A stretch of 64,000 nucleotides of DNA from Pelagisphaera sp964404745. GTDB lineage: Bacteria; Verrucomicrobiota; Verrucomicrobiia; Opitutales; Opitutaceae. The position numbers were made by a program, and so were the translations under genes. Location: positions 1 to 64,000 of the forward strand of contig CAYOLG010000026.1 of assembly GCA_964404745.1 (NCBI GenBank), given 5' to 3'. The notes under the pieces are model-generated. The model was not told where the DNA came from. It did not search any database and worked only from the letters and a program-made list of their open reading frames with translations. Below, piece after piece: positions 8,165 through 16,833 of this stretch (the stretch's first letter is position 1; each line of letters begins with the position of its first letter).

Positions 8165-9526
8165 CTACGGCTCCCGTTCCGGCTCGATGCGCTTCGTGCA
8201 GTCGATGGTTAGCCAGAGAAGAGCGGTGAACACGTATAAACCCGCCACCACCACGAACATGGGATTGTAGTCGGTGATCGTTTGCGAAACACCATCGACC
8301 ACTTGGATAGAGGTGTACCTGTCCAGCAAAGGACCCACCAGGAAGGGCGGGACCAGGAAGGCTCCAAAATTGCCTGCGGTATTGACGATGCTAAAGACCG
8401 TGGCCGAATAGGGTCCCCCGATATCCGTACAGGTGCCCCACACCGTCGGCTGAGACCAGTCGCTGAAAAATTTGACCACGAAGAGCCCGACCGCTAGGGC
8501 AAAGACGCTAGTCTGGGCGATGGCTATAAACACACAGCCCGCGGCGACAACCTTGCCTGTCGACCCCATGATACGGCGGCCCCACTTACGGCTACCGGTA
8601 ATCCGAATGGCGAAATCATTCAGATAGCCGCCGACAAAACCGCCTATGGCGCCACCAAACAGCGGAAAACTCGCATAAATTCCCATCTCCTCGATCGTTA
8701 TCTGCTTAGACAAAAAGAAGCTTCCCAAGACGGTTGTGTATACGATGTCAGCTCCCGCATTCGACACTTGGGCAATCACCATCGTTACCAGGCCGCGATT
8801 CTTCATCGCCTGTTTGAAACTCATGACTTTGCGGGTGGTCGATTTACTCGGATCTTTGTCTTCCAAAAGGAGAGCCTTCTCGGCATCATCTACTCGCCCA
8901 TCGCTGCTAGGATCGTTACGGTAATAGAGATAAAAGGCAACAGCCAGGATAAGACCGATAACCGCCATTATGATAATCGCGGTTCTCCAACCTAGTCCGA
9001 AGTAACCCATGAGAATAGTGGCCATGATAATCGGCGCGACAGCCGCTCCTGCCCTTCCCGCGAAACTTGCCACGAAGCCTTGCATCGTGGTTCGACTCCT
9101 TGACGGAAACCAGTTTCTCGATACATTGCTCAAGCTCGGATAAGCGCCGGCCTGGGCTGCGCCGAATATAAGTCGAGATGCGCAAAAGGTGAAATAGGTG
9201 CCGGCAACAGCGAATATAACCAAGCTTATTGACCAACTAAATACTATGGCGCTGAGAAATACTCGGGCTCCGAAAAAGTCGCAGATAATTCCGGCGGGAA
9301 TCTGGCCCAATGTGTAGGACACCTGAAAAAAGGCGAAAATCTGCTCCAGCTCAGTATTCGTGTATCCATACTCCTTAGCCAGCTCGGGACGGATCACCAG
9401 CCATGTGTACCGATGAAGATAGAGGATCATTGAAGTAGCCGCCGCTAGAAGCAAAACGACGTGGTGTACCTTGGTCGGCTTGAGTGGCTTTGATAAACCG
9501 GAGGGAGAGGACGGATCTTTATTCAT
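8165..9526 (-). CDS. MFS transporter, anion:cation symporter (sugar acid) type
   Basis: Major facilitator with about 12 membrane segments, 453 residues. The N-terminal LHRYTWLVIRPELAKEYGYTN and the first-loop motif DFFGAR(V/F) fit the ACS family, whose members carry hexuronates, D-galactonate and similar acids by proton symport. The start at 9526 (MNKDPSS) places the first helix at about residue 20; the longer frame to 9760 overlaps the upstream gene and has no family sequence. No good Shine-Dalgarno is seen. It lies 46 bases downstream of the aldo/keto reductase on the same strand and convergent with dgoD, so a sugar-acid substrate is a reasonable inference but not shown. Confidence 0.87.
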   Translation of the reverse strand: MNKDPSSPSGLSKPLKPTKVHHVVLLLAAATSMILYLHRYTWLVIRPELAKEYGYTNTELEQIFAFFQVSYTLGQIPAGIICDFFGARVFLSAIVFSWSISLVIFAVAGTYFTFCASRLIFGAAQAGAYPSLSNVSRNWFPSRSRTTMQGFVASFAGRAGAAVAPIIMATILMGYFGLGWRTAIIIMAVIGLILAVAFYLYYRNDPSSDGRVDDAEKALLLEDKDPSKSTTRKVMSFKQAMKNRGLVTMVIAQVSNAGADIVYTTVLGSFFLSKQITIEEMGIYASFPLFGGAIGGFVGGYLNDFAIRITGSRKWGRRIMGSTGKVVAAGCVFIAIAQTSVFALAVGLFVVKFFSDWSQPTVWGTCTDIGGPYSATVFSIVNTAGNFGAFLVPPFLVGPLLDRYTSIQVVDGVSQTITDYNPMFVVVAGLYVFTALLWLTIDCTKRIEPEREP

Positions 9527-9572
9527 TTGGGGAGGATCTATTGAGGTTTCAAAGGAGGAGAATGACGCTTTC

Positions 9573-10481
9573 CTAGGGCACCGATTTCCCTTGGGCCGCC
9601 TCCCAAACCGCATACCAATCTTGCCGGTCCAGCTTGATCCTCGATGCTTTGGACCCGTCTCGAATACGGTCAGGCTTGTTCGTCCCAAGAATAACTGCCG
9701 GATTCGCGGGCACAGAGAGGATCCAGGCGTAGACCAATGCATCCAGTGGGGCATCCCCATATTTCGGGGACAATTCGGTCAGCTTAATGCAGACGCGCAT
9801 TCCCGCCTCGTTTTTCTCGTCAAAGAGCCTTCCGCCTGCCAGCGGAGACCAGGCCATGGGGCGAACCCGTTTCTGCAAACACTGATCGAAAACCCCCTCG
9901 TACAGGGGCGCCATCGCCATTGGGCTGAACTCAACTTGATTGGTCACCAGACGGCCATCCATCAATTGATCGAGGGTTTCGAATTGATCGATGGTGTAGT
10001 TAGAAACGCCCACCGCCTTCACCTTCCCTTGCTCAAGCAAGCGATCAAGCCCTGCCGCAGTATCTTCTGGCGGCGTCAGCCAATCCGGCCGGTGGACGAG
10101 AAATAGATCGATGACGTCTACATCCATCAGTCGCAACGACTTTTCCACGCAGGCGACTAGGTTGCCTGATGTCGCGTTGTAATGGGGCAAGCGCGCAGCG
10201 GACTTCTCCTCCGAGGGAACATCGATTCCCCCTTTGGTTACGATCCGCAACTGCTCTTTAAGTTCCGAATCGGCTTTGAGAGCCCCGCCGATAGCCGCCT
10301 CAACGCTATACAACCCGTAGATCTCTGCCGTATCTATGGTGTCGATACCACATTCTAGGCAGATGCGGAATCTTTCCGCCAAGGTAGAATCGCTCGGTTT
10401 CTCTTCCTCATCCAAGATTCGCCAAGTCCCATACACGATATCCGGGATCTGGCAGCGCAATTGGTCGCTTTTCTCACTCAT
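9573..10481 (-). CDS. Aldo/keto reductase
   Basis: NADP(H)-dependent aldo/keto reductase, a TIM barrel of 302 residues. The catalytic tetrad is visible: D50 and Y55 in DTAEIYG, K83 in TKGG, and H130 in LVHRPDW. GVSNYTIDQF and SPLAGGRLF are standard family segments and place it with YdhF/Tas-like reductases. There is no signal peptide, so it is cytoplasmic. It is probably co-transcribed with the MFS transporter that follows 46 bases downstream. Proximity to dgoD suggests a sugar aldehyde, lactone or keto-acid substrate, which is inference only. A hairpin-flanked assembly gap lies just upstream, so promoter sequence is missing. Confidence 0.9.
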   Translation of the reverse strand: MSEKSDQLRCQIPDIVYGTWRILDEEEKPSDSTLAERFRICLECGIDTIDTAEIYGLYSVEAAIGGALKADSELKEQLRIVTKGGIDVPSEEKSAARLPHYNATSGNLVACVEKSLRLMDVDVIDLFLVHRPDWLTPPEDTAAGLDRLLEQGKVKAVGVSNYTIDQFETLDQLMDGRLVTNQVEFSPMAMAPLYEGVFDQCLQKRVRPMAWSPLAGGRLFDEKNEAGMRVCIKLTELSPKYGDAPLDALVYAWILSVPANPAVILGTNKPDRIRDGSKASRIKLDRQDWYAVWEAAQGKSVP

Positions 10482-10537
10482 ATCTAAAGTTTATTTTAAT
10501 AGCTTTTCAAAATCTCTGCGGCGTCGCGCGAGCGCGA

Positions 10538-10637
10538 NNNNNNNNNNNNNNNNNNNNNNNNNNNNNNNNNNNNNNNNNNNNNNNNNNNNNNNNNNNNNNN
10601 NNNNNNNNNNNNNNNNNNNNNNNNNNNNNNNNNNNNN
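10538..10637. other. Assembly gap (100 N) inside an inverted repeat
   Basis: The left flank GCGGCGTCGCGCGAGCGCGA (10518-10537) and the right flank GCGCGATGCCGC (10638-10649) are inverted copies of one another with one mismatch. The assembly therefore broke inside a GC-rich hairpin, very likely one of the REP-like elements. No gene is seen between 10482 and 10743. Confidence 0.8.
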
Positions 10638-10743
10638 GCGCGATGCCGCGAATGTGGGACGATTGACGCTTTGCAGGGCAAAATCCTTAGAGCTCGCCGG
10701 TTCATTTTCATCGATAGATTTTGCTGGATTAATAGAGTTGGCT

Positions 10744-11907
10744 CTACGCCCTCGGCCCAAAGGTGAGCGGGGTTTCCGGGGTTTCGGCTGGCAGTCTACC
10801 TTGGTCAATATTGAGCTTGGTTGTATCCAATCGCGGCAGAACATGCTTCGCAAAAAGCCCGCACTCGTCGATATGCGGATACCCAGAGAAGATGAAGGCC
10901 CGCATGCCCATATCTATGTACCGCTGCAGCTTTTCATAAACTTGGTCTGGATCTCCGACCAGAGCGCTGGCGCAACCAGATCGAGCCCGTCCAATCCCCG
11001 ACCAAACGTGTTCTTCGATGTAGTCGTCATCGGTTCCCGCTCTGAGCTCGTCTTGCCGCTGCACGCCAGCAGATCGGTTGTCTTGGGCCCTCGCCTTGAT
11101 CGCCTCGCCTATATCGGGGTCTAGTTTGGAGATGAGCTTATCCGCGGCCGCCCTGGCCTCTGCTTCAGTTTCTCGAACAATCATATGAATACGGAGGCCA
11201 AAATCGATTTTGCGACTATAACCAGAAGCCCGTTCGCTCAGTTCCCGCATGGTTTTGCCCAGCCGCTCCTCCGTTTCCGGCCACATGAGAAAGACGTCGC
11301 AATGCTGAGCGCAAAGGTCACGGGCGGCGGGCGAGATTCCCCCAAAATAAAGCAAAGGCCCACCGTTTTGCTGATAAGGTTTTGCGGGGTCCGTCCAGGG
11401 AATGTCTAGATTGTAATACTCACCGTGATACGATATTTCATTCTGCGTCCAGCACTGCTTAAGGATCTCTATCGACTCTCGAGCTCGTTGATAACGCTCT
11501 TCGCTCTTCATCTTTTCGCCCGGCAGATCCGAGGAAATGATGTTTACCGCTAAACGTCCTTTGGCGATATGATCGATGGTGCTTATGTGCCGAGCCAGCA
11601 TAGGCGGATGGATTTCTCCCATCCGAATGGCGACCAGCTGATTGATCTGCTTGGTTGAGGTCGCCATGGCGGCAGCGAATGGCAGCGGTTCCTGTCCCAC
11701 CACGAAAGAGGAGGGTAACAGAATATTCTGATAGCCTAGGCGGTCAGCTCTCCGCACGATCTCCCCGCAATGTTCGTAGCTGCTCCGTAGTTGCCCGTCT
11801 GGCACGCCGAGATACTCGTAATCGTCCCCACAAAGGGCAGAGAACCAAGCTATTTCGACCTTACGCTCAAGGCTTCTGATTTCAACAGGAGGGGCAGGGG
11901 CGCTCAT
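10744..11907 (-). CDS. LLM-class flavin-dependent monooxygenase (alkanesulfonate monooxygenase SsuD-like)
   Basis: Luciferase-like FMNH2-dependent monooxygenase, 387 residues and close to SsuD length. It starts at 11907 (MSAPAPP), where GAGGGAAGAAG directly precedes the ATG. Family features are QINQLVAIRMGEIHPPMLARHISTIDHIAKGR written across the barrel, the GRLAVNIISSD segment that binds phosphate of flavin, and SEERYQRARESIEILKQCW. SsuD-type enzymes release sulfite from alkanesulfonates; related LLM enzymes oxidise other substrates. In a sulfatase-rich region, sulfonate or organosulfur use is plausible but unproven. No reductase (SsuE) or SsuABC transporter is nearby, so FMNH2 would have to be supplied from elsewhere. 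Confidence 0.85.
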   Translation of the reverse strand: MSAPAPPVEIRSLERKVEIAWFSALCGDDYEYLGVPDGQLRSSYEHCGEIVRRADRLGYQNILLPSSFVVGQEPLPFAAAMATSTKQINQLVAIRMGEIHPPMLARHISTIDHIAKGRLAVNIISSDLPGEKMKSEERYQRARESIEILKQCWTQNEISYHGEYYNLDIPWTDPAKPYQQNGGPLLYFGGISPAARDLCAQHCDVFLMWPETEERLGKTMRELSERASGYSRKIDFGLRIHMIVRETEAEARAAADKLISKLDPDIGEAIKARAQDNRSAGVQRQDELRAGTDDDYIEEHVWSGIGRARSGCASALVGDPDQVYEKLQRYIDMGMRAFIFSGYPHIDECGLFAKHVLPRLDTTKLNIDQGRLPAETPETPLTFGPRA

Positions 11908-11970
11908 CTTCTTCCCTCTTATGACCGATCGACGAAACGAATCAAGGGATTCCTTCGAGCAAACCAAATC

Positions 11971-12046
11971 GTAGTGTCGTCGCTCGCGGCAATCGCGTAA
12001 GTAGAGTGTCCACCGATTCTGCGGTCGCCGCGAGCGGCGACCCTAC
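11971..12046. repeat. REP-like inverted pair (GTAG...CTAC)
   Basis: GTAGTGTCGTCGCTCGCGGC at 11971-11990 is inverted as GCCGCGAGCGGCGACCCTAC ending at 12046, 18 of 20 positions matching. The right half also folds on itself (GGTCGCCGC/GCGGCGACC). It lies between two minus-strand genes. Confidence 0.65.
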
Positions 12047-12118
12047 ATCGACAAACCTGATTTCATCCATTTGTTGGACAACTATCCTGGATATCTGAAG
12101 CCGGCGCTACCCTAATCT

Positions 12119-13627
12119 TCAAACCAGCACGTCCTTGACCACGTGACCGTGAACATTGGTCAAACGGCGCTCCAATCCGTTGTGGTAATAAGTCAACCGC
12201 TCGTGATCCAAGCCCATCAGGTGCAAAATCGTCGCGTTAAAGTCGTAGACCGAAGTCGGATTGACGGCTGCCTTGAAGCCCCACTCGTCACTCTCCCCAT
12301 GGCTGAAGCCCTTCTTGACCCCCGCCCCAGCCAAGAAGCAAGTAAAGGCATCCGGATTATGATCGCGCCCAGTTCCATTGGCTTGCAAGAAGGGCATGCG
12401 TCCAAATTCGGTCGCCCAAACGACTAAGGTGTTATTTAGCAGCCCTCGGCGTTTCATGTCGTTGATCAGAGCCGCGGTAGGCTGATCCATGATCTCCGCC
12501 TGCATGGCGTGGGTCTTGAGAATATTTTGGTGCGAATCCCAGTTGGTGATCCCATTGCCACCCGACGGATCGCTGCCGTTGAACAGTTGCACGACCCGAA
12601 CGCCCTTTTCGACCAAGCGTCGAGCTAGGATGCAGTTTTTCGCGTATTCGCGTTTTAAATCCGTACCCGTATCGGTCCCGTATTCTTTGTGGATACTTTC
12701 CGGCTCTCCCGAAAGGTCCATCACATCGGGTACGGACACTTGCATCTTCCCAGCCAGCTCATAGCTGGCGATTCTTGCCGCCAAGTCGGCATCGCCTGGG
12801 AACTTTTCCAGATGCTTGGCGTTGAGCCGATTGAGCAAGTCTACCGTGCTGCGCTCATCGCTGGCCGAATATTTATCCGGACGGTCGAGATTAGACGGCG
12901 GGTTCTTGGCATTAAAGTCGGTTCCTTGATACGCTGCCGGAAGAAAGCCGCTGCCAAAATTGTTTTTTCCCGAACGGGCTAACCCGCGCGGGTCGTTTAT
13001 AGCCACAAAAGCAGGCAACTCCTGATTCTCAGTTCCAAGAGCGTAGGTCAGCCAGCCACCGATCGAGGGGAATCCCTCCATCGTAAAGCCGGTATTGAAA
13101 AAGTTCTCTCCTTGCGGGTGGGCGCTGGTCTGGGTGTGGAGGGAGTGAAAGAACGATACATCGTCGACCAAGCCGCCCATGTGAGGCAATAAGTCAGAAA
13201 CCATCTTACCACTCTTACCTCGAGGACGGAACTCCCAGAAGGGTTTGGCGATGTTTCCCGAGGGTCCTTCGAAGGTTACCGCCGGGATACCCGGAGGCTT
13301 TTGCCCGTGAAAGCGTTCTAGCTCAGGCTTGTAGTCGAAGGTATCGAGATGACTGACCGCGCCAGGACAGTAGATAATCAATATTTGCTGGGCCTCAGCG
13401 TGATAGTGAGGCGCTCGTGGCAGGTAGGGATTGTCTGGATCGATCTTAGGTCGAATCGGCGTCTTGCCGCTTACGGTTATCTCATCCTCCGCTAGCAACT
13501 TGTCCTGGGCTAGCAAGTGAGCCAAACCGATGGCGCCCATAGTCATGCCGCTTTGTCTGAGAAATTCGCGGCGGTTCAACAGAGCCCGCCCATGTGTTGA
13601 AAGATACTCAGCTTTGTTATCCATCAT
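12119..13627 (-). CDS. Tat-exported DUF1501 protein (sulfatase-like fold)
   Basis: DUF1501 family, related to the alkaline phosphatase/sulfatase superfamily and exported by Tat. 502 residues, full length. The twin-arginine signal is NRREFLRQSG at about residues 18-27, followed by GMTMGAIGLAHLLAQ. Family landmarks are GAVSHLDTFDYKPEL, CILARRLVEKGVRVVQLF, TEFGRMPF, GRDHNPDAFTCFLAG and the C-terminal LMGLDHERLTYYHNG. There are two adjacent ATGs at the start; the outer one is given. It follows the DUF1549/DUF1553 gene on the same strand, the usual pairing in Verrucomicrobia and Planctomycetes. Biochemical function is unknown for the family; a role in polysaccharide or sulfate-ester processing is inferred from recurrent neighbours. 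Confidence 0.92.
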   Translation of the reverse strand: MMDNKAEYLSTHGRALLNRREFLRQSGMTMGAIGLAHLLAQDKLLAEDEITVSGKTPIRPKIDPDNPYLPRAPHYHAEAQQILIIYCPGAVSHLDTFDYKPELERFHGQKPPGIPAVTFEGPSGNIAKPFWEFRPRGKSGKMVSDLLPHMGGLVDDVSFFHSLHTQTSAHPQGENFFNTGFTMEGFPSIGGWLTYALGTENQELPAFVAINDPRGLARSGKNNFGSGFLPAAYQGTDFNAKNPPSNLDRPDKYSASDERSTVDLLNRLNAKHLEKFPGDADLAARIASYELAGKMQVSVPDVMDLSGEPESIHKEYGTDTGTDLKREYAKNCILARRLVEKGVRVVQLFNGSDPSGGNGITNWDSHQNILKTHAMQAEIMDQPTAALINDMKRRGLLNNTLVVWATEFGRMPFLQANGTGRDHNPDAFTCFLAGAGVKKGFSHGESDEWGFKAAVNPTSVYDFNATILHLMGLDHERLTYYHNGLERRLTNVHGHVVKDVLV

Positions 13628-13674
13628 TTTAATACGTTTGTTTCCTGCTAATCTTCAAGGATTCTACCTAAGCT

Positions 13675-13738
13675 GCAGGAACGGCTCTACGCCGTGATTG
13701 AATACGTTTCCTATATCGCGGGATAAACCCGCTCCTAC
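13675..13738. repeat. REP-like inverted pair (GCAG...CTAC)
   Basis: The head is GCAG instead of GTAG at 13675, followed by an ACGGC/GCCGT hairpin. The second half has GCGGG/CCCGC and closes in CTAC at 13735-13738. It sits between the DUF1549/DUF1553 and DUF1501 genes. Just beyond it (13771-13796) is the unrelated dispersed phrase CCGTGTTATCCGTGGTTAAA. Confidence 0.55.
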
Positions 13739-13800
13739 AAATAGGCTATTCATAGCAGAACCTACAATCTCCATCCGTGTTATCCGTGGTTAAATCTCTA

Positions 13801-16551
13801 CTACGGTAGAAATGCGAATTCGTTTGAATTAATCAAGGATCGGCAAACGACTTCCAGGCCGGCTTCTTTAACAACCTCCTTAGACAGCGCTAGCTCCTCG
13901 CTATCCGGATTCCGATTAAGCAACAGCTGGAAACTCCTCCGAACCTGGGCTTCAACCGATTCGCTGCCTGCTTCCCGTTTGGCTCGAGCCGCTAAACGCT
14001 CCGCTTGCTCGCGAGAAAAGTCGCTATTGAGCAAATTTAGAGCTTGTAAGGGAGTCGTGGACACAGGGCGCTTGGCTCGCACCTGCCCGCAATCGGGAAA
14101 GTCAAAGGCGGTGAACATCTGGTCATCGACCCGACGCATGCGTTCTTGATAGAGCATGCGCCGCCAGGTTTGCGGTCCGTAATTATTGACTACTTCCCAT
14201 TGGGCATAAGTCTTCTTGATATTGTGGATACGGAAGCTCTTGCCCCCAATAGTGGTGTCAAGTTTTCCAGAGGCGAATAAGATCGAGTCGCGAATAACTT
14301 CGGCTTCAACGCGTCGCGGAGGGAATCGCCATAGCAAGGTGGAAGACGCATCTTTGACTAGGGCGTCCCTTTTGGGGGCGCTGGATCGCCTAAAGGCATC
14401 CGACATCACCAGCATGCGGATCATCGACTTCATCGACCAGGGGGGTCCATCGGAAACGGTGGGATCGACGAACTCCGCCGCCAGCCAATCCAAAAGCTCT
14501 GGATGGCTGGGCCGAGCTCCCGCGTCACCAAAATCGCTAGTAGTCGGCACGATCCCCATACCAAATACATGATGCCATATTCGATTCGCCATTACTCGGG
14601 ATGTGAGTGGATTGGCTTCATCTGCTATCCAATCAGCGAATACTTTACGTCGCTCTGGACCGGGTGTATCAGAAGCGAGACCAAGTTCTCCACCGAGGAC
14701 AAGCGGTCCTGCTGGATCGACCTCGTCTCTCGGATTTTCAGGGCTACCGCGAGCGAGCACGCGCGTCACGGCAGGGTCGATGAAACGCCCGACAAAGGCC
14801 GATTTCGGCCCTTTCTGCTCCAGTTCTTCTATCGCCTTTGCGATTGAGGCCAGGGCCGCGGCCCTACCAGCGTTGAATTCGTTTGCCTTTTTGATTTTCG
14901 GAATCGAAGCGACCTCCACCCATTCGCCTTCGGCACTCTCCACTTCCATTTTGTAATCGGAAAAGCCCATGCTCGGCATGGAGGTCAGATAATCGACATC
15001 GTAATAGTATTCCCGATTCGTACTCAACCGCAGCCGGTTGATTTCCTTCGGCTCGGGGAAATGGAACTCTATCCACGGCTGCTCTTCACTACCATCCTTC
15101 ATCGTCGCACCCCAGGCCATGGTCCCGTAATCGCCGTCATTCAGGTATATTTCCGCCCACCGAATATCCGTTCGCATATGGACCGGCCCCTTTACTTCCA
15201 CGCCCAGCTTCGCCAGAGCCAGATTCTTCTGCGGCTCTTCCGTGCCAAAGACTTCCAATTCGTCTAGCTTCGCCCTTTTAGAAAGGAAGGTGACCCGCAA
15301 AGATTCGGCAACCACCGGTTTGAAATGCAGCTCTCGGTAAGCTCCCCAATCTTCTTCCCAATTGCCGGTTTCACGCAGGTCCGCTCGATTTTTGGAAATC
15401 TCCGCCCAAAGCAGTTGGGACGCCTGCTGTTTCGGGTGAGAATCCGGCAATTCCGGGGTTCGGCCTCCAAATTCGACATCTTGGAATACCCCTGTCATCG
15501 AGTAGTAGTCCTTAATAGATACCGGATCAAATTTGTGATTGTGGCAGCGAGCGCAATTCATGGTGATGGCCATCATGGAGGCGCCCACCGTCTGCATAAT
15601 CTCGTCCATACGATCGGCCCGCGCTTGGCGAATGGCGGAGGGTTCCCGACCAACAGTTGCCGCCGGGACGTGTGGCCCAGCTACCAAAAACCCCGTCGCC
15701 TCGCCCGCGTCGTAGGAATCGCCTGCAATCTGCTCTCGGATAAACTGGTCGTAAGGCTTGTCCTCATTGAAAGCTCGAACCACATAGTCGCGGTAGACCC
15801 AGGCGTCCTTGCGGTAGAGGTTGGCTTCCGACCCATTCGTTTCCGACCAACGAATGACATCCAGCCAATGCTGAGCCCATCGCTCGCCAAAATGAGGAGA
15901 GTCCATCAACTCATCAACCAAGGCCTCGTAGGCTCTATCTGGGTTCGCATCGTACGCCCTTTGGAAGGCTACAACCTCTTCGGGAGTCGGGGGCAAACCG
16001 GTCAGCGTAATCGATACGCGGCGAATAAGCGATCGAGCATCGGCATCCCCGTTAACGGAAATCCCCGCCTTTTCCAGGGCTTGCAGTAGAAAAGCGTCAA
16101 TTGGTCCGACCCCATCAATATTCGGTGCGTCGGGTCGCTCGACTGGCTGAAAGGACCAGTGATCCGTCTCCACGCGATCATCGGCTACCCCATCCATTTG
16201 CCCCGGCCAATCGGCTCCTTGAGCGATCCATTCCTCGATCAAGGCAATCTGATCCTCAGACAAAGGGTCCTCCTCGAAGGGCATTCTGAATTCCGGGTCC
16301 GGGTCTTTAAGCACCTCTATCAGGAAGCTTTCCCCTGGATTGCCTGGCACCAAACTAGGAATGCCGCTCTCGCCGCCCCTCAAAAGATCGACCCTCCGAT
16401 CCAATCGCACATCGCCCTTTTGTTTCCGATCGCCATGACAGGACGCACAATGCTCCTCGAAGATCGGCTGGATGTCCGCTTCGAAGTCTACTGCAAAGCC
16501 AATTGGGGCGATCGCAGAGATCGTAGCTGTAGAAATCACCTTCCGCAACAT
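13801..16551 (-). CDS. PSD1-type cytochrome c / DUF1549 / DUF1553 protein with discoidin-like insert
   Basis: Large exported protein typical of Verrucomicrobia and Planctomycetes. I prefer the ATG at 16551 because MLRKVISTATISAIAPIGFA is a normal signal peptide running into VDFEADIQPIFEEHC; a longer frame begins at 16653. Domains, numbered from the 16653 start, are a planctomycete cytochrome c-like domain with CASCH at 69-73, DUF1549 with CARCH at 367-371, and DUF1553 at about 640-940. Between DUF1549 and DUF1553 (about 450-600) lies an F5/8-type (discoidin-like) segment beginning near NLALAKLG, suggestive of carbohydrate binding. Two CxxCH motifs imply covalent heme. It is paired with the DUF1501 gene downstream. 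The role is unknown. Confidence 0.88.
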   Translation of the reverse strand: MLRKVISTATISAIAPIGFAVDFEADIQPIFEEHCASCHGDRKQKGDVRLDRRVDLLRGGESGIPSLVPGNPGESFLIEVLKDPDPEFRMPFEEDPLSEDQIALIEEWIAQGADWPGQMDGVADDRVETDHWSFQPVERPDAPNIDGVGPIDAFLLQALEKAGISVNGDADARSLIRRVSITLTGLPPTPEEVVAFQRAYDANPDRAYEALVDELMDSPHFGERWAQHWLDVIRWSETNGSEANLYRKDAWVYRDYVVRAFNEDKPYDQFIREQIAGDSYDAGEATGFLVAGPHVPAATVGREPSAIRQARADRMDEIMQTVGASMMAITMNCARCHNHKFDPVSIKDYYSMTGVFQDVEFGGRTPELPDSHPKQQASQLLWAEISKNRADLRETGNWEEDWGAYRELHFKPVVAESLRVTFLSKRAKLDELEVFGTEEPQKNLALAKLGVEVKGPVHMRTDIRWAEIYLNDGDYGTMAWGATMKDGSEEQPWIEFHFPEPKEINRLRLSTNREYYYDVDYLTSMPSMGFSDYKMEVESAEGEWVEVASIPKIKKANEFNAGRAAALASIAKAIEELEQKGPKSAFVGRFIDPAVTRVLARGSPENPRDEVDPAGPLVLGGELGLASDTPGPERRKVFADWIADEANPLTSRVMANRIWHHVFGMGIVPTTSDFGDAGARPSHPELLDWLAAEFVDPTVSDGPPWSMKSMIRMLVMSDAFRRSSAPKRDALVKDASSTLLWRFPPRRVEAEVIRDSILFASGKLDTTIGGKSFRIHNIKKTYAQWEVVNNYGPQTWRRMLYQERMRRVDDQMFTAFDFPDCGQVRAKRPVSTTPLQALNLLNSDFSREQAERLAARAKREAGSESVEAQVRRSFQLLLNRNPDSEELALSKEVVKEAGLEVVCRSLINSNEFAFLP

Positions 16552-16833
16552 GAGACGACTATGACCAATCCCCGAGCGGACGAACAAGCCAAAATGGCCC
16601 ATTGGCGATCCACTCAAGATCTTATTCGAGAGCGCTAAGGAAGCGAGTTTCATCGTTGAAATTTATAGTAGGGACCTTCGAGATGTTTGTAATCGAAACA
16701 GACTTGCTTGGGATTGACCCGGTTCCATCCGACCGAACACACTATAACCGCTAATCTGATCGAGATCTATGCACCTTTCGACGGTCTGTCTTTCATTTTT
16801 GACGCTGCTAACGATCTCGCGTTGACCACCCTA

